Positions 46,369 to 54,275 of a stretch of DNA of 59,345 bases are shown here, one piece after another. A model generated the notes under the pieces. It did no database searches. It had not been told where the DNA came from and saw only the letters and a program-made list of their open reading frames with translations. A program made the position numbers and the translations under genes. Each line of letters opens with the position of its first letter. Position 1 is the first letter of the stretch. The stretch comes from DATMGU01 sp035555315. GTDB taxonomy: Bacteria > Pseudomonadota > Alphaproteobacteria > ATCC43930 > CGMCC-115725. The DNA lies in NCBI GenBank assembly GCA_035555315.1, contig DATMGU010000130.1:1-59345 (forward strand), written 5' to 3'.

Positions 46369-47561
46369 CGGTTCTCGGACCGGCCGATGCGCCGTTGATC
46401 TATGTGATCGCCGGGGAGCCGTCGGGTGATCTGATCGGCGCCAGCCTTATCCGGGCCTTGCGCCAACGCACCGACGGTCATATCCGCTTCGCCGGGATCG
46501 GCGGCGAGCAGATGGCGGAGGAGGGCATTCGCTCACCCATCGCCCTCTCGGACCTCGCGATCATGGGGATGGTGGAGGTCTTGCCGCAGGCCTTCAAGCT
46601 GCTTCGGCTGGTCCGCGAGACGGCGGATGAGATCGATCGGCTGGCCCCGGTGGCGCTCGTGACCATCGACAGCTCGGGGTTCTGCTTCCGCGTCGCCGAG
46701 AAGCTGCACCATAAGCCCCGGCGGCCGTTGCTGATCCATTATGTGGCGCCGATGGTCTGGGCTTGGCGCGAGCATCGCGCGCGGGAAGCGGCGCGGTGGT
46801 ACGACCATCTGCTGACCCTTCTGCCGTTCGAACCGCCGCATTTCGTCAAGGTCGGCCTGCCGACGAGCTATGTCGGTCATCCGGTCATCGAAGGGGGCGC
46901 CGATCGTGGTGACGGGCCGGCATTCCGCGCGCGCCATGGCATCGTGGCCGAGGTACCTCTGCTGATCGCGCTGCCGGGCAGCCGCCGCAGCGAGGTGCGC
47001 CGCCTGCTGCCAGTGTTTCGGGCGACGGTCGAGCGGCTCGCCGCCCGGTTTCCCGATCTGCAGGTGGTGGTGCCCACGGTCGAAACCGTCGCCGCCACGG
47101 TGGCGGCCGGGATCGCCGATTGGCCGGTTCGTACGCTGCTCGTTTCCGGCAAGGCGGAGAAGTTCGATAGCTTTGCGGCGGGTAACGTGGCGCTGGCCGC
47201 CTCCGGCACGGTATCCCTCGAACTGGCGCTGGCCGGATTGCCGATGGTGATCGGTTATCGCATCTGGGCGGTGACCGCCTGGGCCCTGAAGTTCGCGGTC
47301 AAGATCCAGTATGCGTCGCTGGTCAATATCATCCTTGATCAGCCGATCATTCCGGAATTGCTGGCAGCGAAATGCGAACCGGTCGGACTTGCCGCCGAGG
47401 TCGAAACGTTGCTGACCGATGCCGACGCGCGACAACGCCAAATCGACGGATGCCGCGAGGCGCTGCGGCGGATCGGCCATGGCGAGATCGCCCCCAGCTT
47501 GCGGGCGGCGGATCGGATTCTGGAACTAACGGCCGAACGGGCCGCTTCGGAGTCCCAATAA
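46365..47561 (+). CDS. lpxB: Lipid-A-disaccharide synthase
   Basis: LpxB (glycosyltransferase family 19) joins lipid X to UDP-diacylglucosamine to form the lipid A disaccharide at the inner membrane. The 398-residue product has IYVIAGEPSGDLIGASLIRAL, FAGIGGEQMAEEG, PQAFKLLR, YVAPMVWAWREHRA, and LPGSRRSEVRRLLP, which are family marks, plus the C-terminal LAASGTVSLELALAGLPMVIGYR. The start is GTG 46365, overlapping the lpxI stop; the upstream open frame is a shadow. An IS scar begins 17 bp after its stop. Confidence 0.95.
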   Translation: MTVLGPADAPLIYVIAGEPSGDLIGASLIRALRQRTDGHIRFAGIGGEQMAEEGIRSPIALSDLAIMGMVEVLPQAFKLLRLVRETADEIDRLAPVALVTIDSSGFCFRVAEKLHHKPRRPLLIHYVAPMVWAWREHRAREAARWYDHLLTLLPFEPPHFVKVGLPTSYVGHPVIEGGADRGDGPAFRARHGIVAEVPLLIALPGSRRSEVRRLLPVFRATVERLAARFPDLQVVVPTVETVAATVAAGIADWPVRTLLVSGKAEKFDSFAAGNVALAASGTVSLELALAGLPMVIGYRIWAVTAWALKFAVKIQYASLVNIILDQPIIPELLAAKCEPVGLAAEVETLLTDADARQRQIDGCREALRRIGHGEIAPSLRAADRILELTAERAASESQ

Positions 47562-47577
47562 CATCAATAAGGTTTGC

Positions 47578-47697
47578 TTAGGGCGCGGACGCATTAGTGC
47601 TTAGCCAAATGCGGATAGACGTGAGCTTGAAGAAGGCCAGATAGTTGGCCGCTGCTTTGTCGTATCGGGTCGCGATACGCCGATATTGCGTGCGCGA
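47578..47697 (-). mobile_element. C-terminal remnant of an IS5-family transposase
   Basis: Read on the minus strand, the frame gives YRRIATRYDKAAANYLAFFKL followed by TSIRIWLSTNASAP and a stop (TAA, complement at 47578-47580). This is the characteristic end of IS5-family (IS427-like) transposases, which usually read RRIATRYDKLA..YLAF..LASIRIWLR. Nothing of the catalytic DDE part is left and no terminal inverted repeats were found, so it is a scar. It lies 17 bp after lpxB and marks the border of a lower-GC islet. Confidence 0.85.
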
Positions 47698-47719
47698 TAA
47701 AGATGTAGAGCTGTCATCA

Positions 47720-48550
47720 ATGAATCAGAGCCTCTTACGCCCAGGTGTGGGATTCTTCGTGTTCTCTGATCGTGCTGTTCCAGCATCCGGTTCGATTCGT
47801 GTTTTTTACGCGTGCCCCCATTCAAATGTTCGCAATGCGCCAATCGTCATCGCTATGCATGGTCTTGACCGGGCGGCTGAAGCCTTTCGTGACGCCTTGG
47901 CCGATCGCGCCTCGCGCAATGGACAAATCGTCCTAGTCCCTGAATTCGGCATTCATCAGTTCCCCGATGTCTATGCCTACAACTTCGGTGGGGTGCGACT
48001 TCCTCCGCCGAGCAACAGCGTCTTTTTGAGAAATGAATGGAATTTTGGAATAGTCGACAGGTTATTCCAAGAAGTCCGACATGCGATCGGCTCCAATAGG
48101 ACGACCTTCAGAATGTTCGGAAACTCGGCGGGCTCACAGTACGTGTTGCGATATCTCGCGCTCACCGAGGCCACTGCCGTCGATAGGGTGGTCGCTTCGA
48201 ATAGTGGGGTCTACATGCTGCCTGATCTTCAGGCTGAATATCCCGTTGGCATGGGAGGCCTTGATCTGGATGAGAGCCATCTCCGCCGATATTTCGCCTG
48301 CCCGCTCGTACTCTTGCTGGGAGATGCCGACACGGATACGGCAGCGCCAGACTTACCCCGAAATGATGTCGCGATGGCTCAAGGACCACACAGACTTGCC
48401 AGAGGACACTGGCACTTCGAACATTGCACGGAGCTTGCCAGCCGTCTTGGCGTACAATTGGGCTGGAAGCTTGAAGTCGTGCGTGGCGCCAGCCATGTTA
48501 GCCAACAGATTTTCGACCGAGCTGCCGATATTCTGAGTTGCCGCACATAG
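47720..48550 (+). CDS. Alpha/beta hydrolase (esterase-like)
   Basis: 276-residue protein with an alpha/beta-hydrolase fold. The oxyanion region PIVIAMHGLDR is at 41-51, the nucleophile elbow GNSAGS with Ser136, the probable acid Asp202 or Asp204 in LLLGDADTD, and the probable catalytic His259 in RGASHVSQ. The layout recalls PHB-depolymerase/feruloyl-esterase-like enzymes, but the substrate cannot be told. No signal peptide is evident. ATG 47720 is preferred; the upstream frame runs into the IS scar. GC content is visibly lower than in lpxB or gltA, and it stands alone beside a transposase remnant, which suggests acquisition by transfer. Confidence 0.7.
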   Translation: MNQSLLRPGVGFFVFSDRAVPASGSIRVFYACPHSNVRNAPIVIAMHGLDRAAEAFRDALADRASRNGQIVLVPEFGIHQFPDVYAYNFGGVRLPPPSNSVFLRNEWNFGIVDRLFQEVRHAIGSNRTTFRMFGNSAGSQYVLRYLALTEATAVDRVVASNSGVYMLPDLQAEYPVGMGGLDLDESHLRRYFACPLVLLLGDADTDTAAPDLPRNDVAMAQGPHRLARGHWHFEHCTELASRLGVQLGWKLEVVRGASHVSQQIFDRAADILSCRT

Positions 48551-48763
48551 AAGACATGACAGCTCATCTGCAACCATGACCACGCCTTTCGAATTTCGGA
48601 AATTCGATCGCGAAGCGGCCGAAACGAGAAACTCAATTAGTCGCGTGGTCGACGGTCGAAAATGGCACTTTTCGGGCCTCACGCAATGCCGACTTGAGTC
48701 CGAAAATACGCACCAAAAGCGGACCTCCGTCGACTACTCTCAATTTATGGGTTCACGCCCCGA
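48551..48763. other. Non-coding stretch after the hydrolase gene
   Basis: Lower-GC sequence with no convincing gene. It holds a palindrome TCGAATTT-CGG-AAATTCGA (48589-48607), 39 bp after the hydrolase stop, and a short hairpin CGAAAA/TTTTCG further on. The palindrome may help terminate transcription but has no T tract. A 63-codon plus-strand frame here shows no family features. Confidence 0.4.
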
Positions 48764-48874
48764 TTAGTGCAGCCTGGTCCAGGCCAGCCAGGCAGCGACG
48801 CAGATCGTCAGGATGAGCAGAGCGCGGCGCTTAAGGCGCAGCGCCAAGGGAAGCTTGTTGTCGTTGACCGGCAC
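48764..48874 (-). CDS. Possible small single-helix membrane protein
   Basis: From GTG 48874 (VPVNDNKLPLALRLKRR..) the frame encodes 36 residues ending in one hydrophobic helix (ALLILTICVAAWLAW) behind a basic RLKRR patch, so Nin/Cout or reverse topology is possible. It lies downstream of gltA on the same strand, after a strong hairpin. The frame extends upstream to 48991 and into gltA, but that part overlaps the hairpin and looks non-coding. No family recognised; it may be spurious. Confidence 0.35.
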   Translation of the reverse strand: MPVNDNKLPLALRLKRRALLILTICVAAWLAWTRLH

Positions 48875-48896
48875 GCGGGAGCGGGATGCTGGTGCC

Positions 48897-48926
48897 GCCA
48901 CCGGATCGGCGAGCCGATCCGGTGGC
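48897..48926 (-). terminator. Hairpin after gltA
   Basis: Perfect 14-bp inverted repeat: GCCACCGGATCGGC (48897-48910) and its complement (48913-48926) around two bases, 40 bp beyond the gltA stop. No T tract follows on the minus strand, so it may be a Rho-assisted terminator or an mRNA 3'-end protector. Confidence 0.6.
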
Positions 48927-48965
48927 TTCGTACCGGAGCTGGTCCAATGAACGTGGGACGACCCG

Positions 48966-50294
48966 TTATCCACGCTTGGTGAGGGGCACATACGCCCGCT
49001 CGGCGGCCCCCGTGTAAAGCTGTCGAGGCCGGCCGATCTTCTGGAACGGATCTTCGATCATCTCGTTCCACTGGGCGACCCAGCCGACCGTCCGCGCGAT
49101 GGCGAACAGCACGGTGAACATCGACACCGGGAAGCCCAGCGCCTTCAGGATGATGCCGGAATAGAAATCGACGTTCGGATAGAGCTTCTTCTCGATGAAG
49201 TAGTCATCCTCGAGCGCGATGCGCTCCAGCTCCATCGCCAGCTTCAGCAGCGGATCGTTGTGGCTGCCAAGCTCGTCCAGCACCTCGTGGCAGGTCTCGC
49301 GCATGATCTTGGCGCGCGGATCGAAGTTCTTATAGACGCGATGGCCGAAGCCCATCAGCCGGAAGCTATCGTTCTTATCCTTGGCGCGCTTGACGAATTC
49401 CGGGATGCGGTCGACATGGCCGATCTCGCCCAGCATCTTCAGCACGGCCTCGTTGGCGCCACCATGGGCGGGGCCCCACAGACAGGCGATGCCGGCGGCG
49501 ATACACGCGAAGGGGTTGGCACCGCTGGAGCCGGCCAACCGCACGGTCGAGGTCGATGCGTTCTGCTCGTGATCGGCATGCAGGATGAAGATCCGGTCCA
49601 TGGCGCGCACGACGGTCGGGCTCGGCTTATACGGCTCGCAGGGCACGCCGAACGTCATCTGCAGGAAGTTCTCGGCATAGCTCATCGAGTTGTTCGGATA
49701 CATAAACGGCTGGCCGACCGAGTATTTGTAGGCCATCGCCGCCAATGTCGGCATCTTGGCGATCAGCCGATACGACGCGACCTCCCGCTGCCGCGCGTCA
49801 TGGATGTCCGTCGAGTCGTGATAGAAGGCCGACAGGGCACCGACTACGCCGCACATGATGGCCATCGGATGCGCGTCGCGCCGGAAGCCGCGATAGAACG
49901 TCGTCAACTGCTCATGCACCATTGTGTGCATGGTGATGTCGTGCTCGAACTTGTGCTTCTGCGTTTCGGTCGGCAATTCGCCGTTCAACAGCAGATACGA
50001 GACATCCATGAAATCGCTTTGCTCGGCCAGATCCTGGATCTGGTAGCCGCGATACATCAGCTCGCCGACATCGCCGTCGATATAGGTGATCTTCGACTCA
50101 CAGCTGCCGGTCGAGGTGAAACCCGGATCGTAGGTGAAATAGCCGAGCTCGTTATAAAGCTTGCGGACGTCGATGACCTTGGGACCGACGGACCCTGCCA
50201 TCAGCGGCATGGTCATGCGGCGATCCGTGCTGTTGTCGATCAGGGTCACCGACTCGTTGCTTGTGACACTGGCCTTCGACGCGTTGCTGTCCAT
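48966..50294 (-). CDS. gltA: Citrate synthase
   Basis: Citrate synthase condenses oxaloacetate and acetyl-CoA at the entry of the TCA cycle. The 442-residue product is the large, hexameric NADH-sensitive type (type II) typical of Gram-negative bacteria. The catalytic triad is seen as His277 (WGPAHGGANE), His318 (GFGHRVYKN), and Asp375 (YPNVDFYSG); the spacings equal those of E. coli H264/H305/D362. HADHEQNAST is at 239-248. AGAGGA lies eight bases before the ATG. gltX is 99 bp upstream on the same strand, and a hairpin follows the stop. Confidence 0.97.
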   Translation of the reverse strand: MDSNASKASVTSNESVTLIDNSTDRRMTMPLMAGSVGPKVIDVRKLYNELGYFTYDPGFTSTGSCESKITYIDGDVGELMYRGYQIQDLAEQSDFMDVSYLLLNGELPTETQKHKFEHDITMHTMVHEQLTTFYRGFRRDAHPMAIMCGVVGALSAFYHDSTDIHDARQREVASYRLIAKMPTLAAMAYKYSVGQPFMYPNNSMSYAENFLQMTFGVPCEPYKPSPTVVRAMDRIFILHADHEQNASTSTVRLAGSSGANPFACIAAGIACLWGPAHGGANEAVLKMLGEIGHVDRIPEFVKRAKDKNDSFRLMGFGHRVYKNFDPRAKIMRETCHEVLDELGSHNDPLLKLAMELERIALEDDYFIEKKLYPNVDFYSGIILKALGFPVSMFTVLFAIARTVGWVAQWNEMIEDPFQKIGRPRQLYTGAAERAYVPLTKRG

Positions 50295-50393
50295 TCGGAA
50301 GTTCCTCTACGGAATCGTAACGATGCAGAACCTGTTGCAGTGCAGAATATGCCCCTCCGCGCGGGTAATCAAATGGCGTGCGAGGAGGCGCCG

Positions 50394-51791
50394 TCAAATA
50401 CCGGCGCGGCTGGAAAAATCGGCGATCCGACCGAGCGTCTCCGGCCGTCCCAGAACCCGCATGATCTCGAAGATGCCGGGTGAAACCGTGGCGCCGCTCA
50501 AGGCCGCGCGTAGCGGCTGGGCGATGGCGCCCAGCTTCACGCCGGCGGTCTCGGCATGGCCGCGCACCGTCGCTTCGATCGCCTCGTCGGTCCAGGGCTC
50601 GGTCGTGGCCAAGGCGGTCGCCAGGCCGGCCAGCAGAACCGCCGTCGCCGACGTGGCCAGGGCGGCCGCCTTGTCGTCCAACGGGATCGGCCGTGCTACG
50701 GCGTAGAAGCCGGCGTTCTGCGCCAGTTCCACAAGCGTCTTCGCGCGCGCCTTGAGGCCATCCATGCCGTCCCGCAGCCGTCGGCGCTGCTCGGCGTCGA
50801 GCGGTCCCAGCCGGTCGGCGACGAGGTCGACCAGCCGACCATCCTCGGCCGCGCGCAGGTAATGGCCGTTGAGGTTTTCCAGCTTGGCGAAGTCGAGGCG
50901 TGCCGGCGAACGGCCGATGCCCGGCAGATCGAACCAGGCGATCGCCTGCTCGGTCGAGATGATCTCCTCGTCGCCATGACCCCAGCCGAGGCGCAGCAGG
51001 TAATTGCGCAGCGTCTCCGGTAGATAGCCCATATCGCGATAGGCCTCGATGCCGAGCGCACCATGCCGTTTCGACAGCTTGGCGCCGTCCGGACCGTGGA
51101 TCATCGGGATATGCGAGAAGCCCGGCACGTCCCAGCCGAGCGCGCGATAGATCTGCACCTGGCGGAAGGTGTTGGTCAGGTGATCGTCGCCGCGCATCAC
51201 ATGGGTGATCCCCATGTCATGATCGTCGACCACGACAGACAGCATATAGGTCGGCGACCCGTCCGCGCGCAGCAGCACCAGATCGTCGAGCTGCTCGTTG
51301 CCGACGCGCACCTCGCCCTGCACGCCGTCCTGGATCACCGTTTCGCCGGTTTGCGGCGCGCGCAGCCGGATGACCGGCGGCACGCCGGCCGGCGCCTCGC
51401 TGGCCGGGCGGTCGCGCCAGGTGCCGTCATAGCGGATCGGCCTGCCCTCGGCGCGGGCCTTGGCGCGCATCGCCTCCAGCTCCTCGGGCGAGCAATAGCA
51501 GCGATAGGCGGTGCCGTTCGCCAGCATCTCGCCGACGACCGAGGCATGGCGCGGCATCCGCTCGGATTGCAGGACGATCTCGTCGTCCCAATCGAGGCCG
51601 AGCCAGCGCAGGCCCTCGATGATCGCGTCCGTCGCGGCCTGGGTCGAGCGCGCCTTGTCGGTATCCTCGATGCGCAGCCGGAACACGCCGCCATGGTGCC
51701 GCGCATAGAGCCAGTTGAACAACGCCGTCCGCGCGCCACCGATATGCAGGTAGCCGGTGGGCGAGGGGGCGAAGCGGACGACGACGGACAT
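50394..51791 (-). CDS. gltX: Glutamyl-tRNA synthetase
   Basis: GltX charges tRNA-Glu (and in many alphaproteobacteria also tRNA-Gln, for later amidation). The class I marks are RFAPSPTGYLHIGGARTALFN with HIGG at 16-19, and KLSKR at 238-242 (KMSKS motif). The central GDDHLTNTFRQVQIYRALGWDVPGFSH and the alpha-helical C-terminal anticodon domain follow. The start is taken as ATG 51791 (MSVVVRFAPSP), which fits the family. ATG 51827 would add 12 residues (TPFPLPVSVPV) and remains possible. 465 residues. Confidence 0.95.
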   Translation of the reverse strand: MSVVVRFAPSPTGYLHIGGARTALFNWLYARHHGGVFRLRIEDTDKARSTQAATDAIIEGLRWLGLDWDDEIVLQSERMPRHASVVGEMLANGTAYRCYCSPEELEAMRAKARAEGRPIRYDGTWRDRPASEAPAGVPPVIRLRAPQTGETVIQDGVQGEVRVGNEQLDDLVLLRADGSPTYMLSVVVDDHDMGITHVMRGDDHLTNTFRQVQIYRALGWDVPGFSHIPMIHGPDGAKLSKRHGALGIEAYRDMGYLPETLRNYLLRLGWGHGDEEIISTEQAIAWFDLPGIGRSPARLDFAKLENLNGHYLRAAEDGRLVDLVADRLGPLDAEQRRRLRDGMDGLKARAKTLVELAQNAGFYAVARPIPLDDKAAALATSATAVLLAGLATALATTEPWTDEAIEATVRGHAETAGVKLGAIAQPLRAALSGATVSPGIFEIMRVLGRPETLGRIADFSSRAGI

Positions 51792-52103
51792 GACGGGAAC
51801 CGATACTGGGAGAGGGAACGGCGTCATATAGCACCGTTGTCGCGGAGATCTCCACCAGGGCGCTTGTGGGGGAGCTTGGTCGGTACGTCATCCATTGGTC
51901 AAACCGAATGAGCGACCGTGGCCTTTGGTGGGATGCGGACATGGCGTGAATAGGTCGGGAGGATGGCGACAATGGCCATGGCTCGATCCTCGACGCTGGT
52001 CATTCGTGGCCGATTCGAGGTCCAGGGACTACCTGATCATGTAGTTGGATATCGATCTCGACCGGATACACATGCAACAACGCCATCACAAGGGCAGATC
52101 ACC
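51792..52103. other. Intergenic region upstream of gltX
   Basis: No gene is visible. A perfect palindrome GGAGATCTCC lies at 51844-51853, and read towards gltX the sequence GCTATATGAC around 51825-51834 contains a TATATG that could be the gltX -10. The next gene upstream on the minus strand ends at 52104 with no recognisable terminator, so read-through into gltX is possible. In many alphaproteobacteria comEC lies next to gltX; no trace of it is seen here. Confidence 0.45.
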
Positions 52104-54161
52104 TCAAGCTATCGTGTTTTTCGTGATGGTAAGGATCGGTTCGTCGACAAAATCATGGCTGAGGGAGAAATTCCGCACGCCCGAAGGGGTTGTGATTGTC
52201 AGTGTCACCACGGCTTCAAGTCCGGTGACCGCGGTGTCGACGGGGATCAGCACGTGGACGAAGTCGATCATGTGCGATGCCACCAACGTCAATGAAGGCA
52301 CCGCCAGAGCCGGTGCCTCAGCCAGCACAAAGGCGACGCTGATGGATGTAATCTTCGCAGTTGAAAAATCGATCGCGGCCTGCACGGTCAGGGCGTGTTG
52401 AATCTCCTGCACGGTTTGTGTGTTGAATTTGATGAACTCAAGCATTGTCTTTTTTGGGATCGGATTGGGCGCTAATAAGGAGCGTGCGACCACGACGGAA
52501 ACCGCCCCGGTGGCGTCGGTGGTCAAAGTGGTTGACTGGCCGGCTCCCAGCGCTTTGCCGTGAAGTTCCGTTATGACCAACTGAGGCAGCAAGGCAAATC
52601 GATCGAGGACCAGGTCGAAAGGCCCCTTATTCGTCGCTGAAGCGACTGGAGGAGGGCCGGGTGCGATCTCGGCGCTGAGATCGTCCGAAACAGCCGTCTG
52701 GTGTAGGTTCAGCGTCGCCAGTGTTTCGACCGGTTCGACGAAGAGATCGTCAAGGCGAACGGTCAGGTTGGCGAACAGGGGCGCTTCGCCGGCCGAGGCA
52801 AGTTCGCCTAAGAAAAGATTCACGTTGGTGATTGATGGTACATCACGGTCATCAGCGATTTCGACCGAAACCTCTATGGTATGCGGAGAGAATCCATCCG
52901 CAAAGGTTGTCTTTGCCGAAGGAAATCCGTTAAGGGTCGACGGATTCCTCGGGTCCAGGCCACTGGGCAGAGCAAGGCGCAGGTCGCGGCCAGTCGCCTC
53001 TGGCGCTCCGCGCAACGCGGCCCCAAGCTTTGCCAAGTCGATTGGGTCCACCATCGGGGCGATGGTGAAGGTAAAATGAAAGCGACTTCCGGAGAGACTG
53101 CTGGATGGATCAACGACAGCGTCACACTCCGCCGACAAGCCCGAAGCTCCGTGAAGGATGCCATAGCGCGCAGGGACAGCAACAACAACTCCACTGATCT
53201 GCCCCAGATAGAGTCGCCGCAGCGAAGGGTAGTTCGTCTGCACATCACCTAAAGAGGTGAGTTCGCGGTATTCCGAACGATCTGCGGCAAATTCATCGAG
53301 ATCGTTGGCGTCGATGATGGGACGGGTGTGTCCATCTCGCATCTTGATCCTAAACCGCGAGCGAAATGCGTCGGTAGCAAAGCTTAGCCCAATCGGTAAC
53401 ACACGAGGGGGCGGCGAAGGCGGGAGCCGCGCCGTTACCGGGAAGTATCGGAAATGGAACCCAGAATTGACGGGGATCGAAGCACCTTGCGAACCGTCGC
53501 CGAATGTCTTGAAGTGATAGCGACCCAACAGCGGATCTAGAATGACTTGCGTGAGTTGCCAACCGCTGTAAGTCAAAGAAAGTTCCAGCGTAGCGCCACC
53601 AAGATTGGTCAGGTGTTCGTATGCCGCTTCAACTGGGCCCTGCGACAATGCAAAGGTTGCCTGGTAGGTGCCATCGGATTGCCGCATGACTGTGCCTTGG
53701 GTCGTTTGACTCTGCAAGGAGCCATTCCGGGTGGTGACGGGTACCAATAGCGTCGCGATGAGGGTGAGGTCCGGCACGGTGTCGGCGTGCCCCGGCGCTC
53801 CCGGTTTGCCGATGATAGGTTTCAAGTTGGCGGGAATCTCGCTCTTTAAAGACAGGGTGAGCGTTGCCGCATTGACCGGCTTGCCCTCGGGAGTGACCCC
53901 GTCAGCACTTTGAACTACGTCAAAATGGAACGCCTCATCGTCTGCGAGCAGATCGAAGGCTGGGATGTACCAACTCTTATTTGTGCTCGACGACAACATA
54001 TTGGCTGGAAAGACCGCGTCGAGCTGCGGCAGATCTAAGATGCCAGGCGGCAGCCTCGTGTCCGGTGTGGCGTCAACGCTGTCACCAGTGCGACTTGCGA
54101 TCCACGGTGCGCCCCCCGTAGCCAGAAAATTGTCGAAAAATTGATCGATTTCGTCAGCCAT
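52104..54161 (-). CDS. Large uncharacterised protein D of the accessory cluster
   Basis: The 685-residue product is not recognised. It begins MADEIDQFFDNFLATGGAPW, without signal peptide or membrane helix, so it is cytoplasmic or exported by a dedicated route. Alternating polar and hydrophobic stretches (ATLTLSLKSEIP, DLTLIATLLVPVTTRNGSLQ, ATLELSLTYSGWQL, FHFTFTIAPMVDP) suggest several beta-sandwich domains. A Pro-rich break (ARLPPSPPPRVLPIG) lies near residue 260, and the C-terminus again looks beta-rich. No cysteines were seen after the chosen start. ATG 54161 has AGAGGAG just upstream; the 30 codons before it (frame open to 54251) are Cys/Pro-rich and unlikely. It is the last gene of a four-gene minus-strand group, 114 bp after gene C. 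Confidence 0.75.
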   Translation of the reverse strand: MADEIDQFFDNFLATGGAPWIASRTGDSVDATPDTRLPPGILDLPQLDAVFPANMLSSSTNKSWYIPAFDLLADDEAFHFDVVQSADGVTPEGKPVNAATLTLSLKSEIPANLKPIIGKPGAPGHADTVPDLTLIATLLVPVTTRNGSLQSQTTQGTVMRQSDGTYQATFALSQGPVEAAYEHLTNLGGATLELSLTYSGWQLTQVILDPLLGRYHFKTFGDGSQGASIPVNSGFHFRYFPVTARLPPSPPPRVLPIGLSFATDAFRSRFRIKMRDGHTRPIIDANDLDEFAADRSEYRELTSLGDVQTNYPSLRRLYLGQISGVVVAVPARYGILHGASGLSAECDAVVDPSSSLSGSRFHFTFTIAPMVDPIDLAKLGAALRGAPEATGRDLRLALPSGLDPRNPSTLNGFPSAKTTFADGFSPHTIEVSVEIADDRDVPSITNVNLFLGELASAGEAPLFANLTVRLDDLFVEPVETLATLNLHQTAVSDDLSAEIAPGPPPVASATNKGPFDLVLDRFALLPQLVITELHGKALGAGQSTTLTTDATGAVSVVVARSLLAPNPIPKKTMLEFIKFNTQTVQEIQHALTVQAAIDFSTAKITSISVAFVLAEAPALAVPSLTLVASHMIDFVHVLIPVDTAVTGLEAVVTLTITTPSGVRNFSLSHDFVDEPILTITKNTIA

Positions 54162-54275
54162 GATCTCCTCTGATGAACATAACGGAGCTTGAAAGCAGGC
54201 AGTTGGCAGGTCGGGGGTGGCCGAACCATGCTTTGGTTGACTTGCGCACATGCCTGAAAGGAGTGAACAGCGTAT

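Noticed and set aside
48576..48767. 63-codon plus-strand frame after the hydrolase
   Set aside because: No family features and no clear ribosome site; the region looks non-coding.
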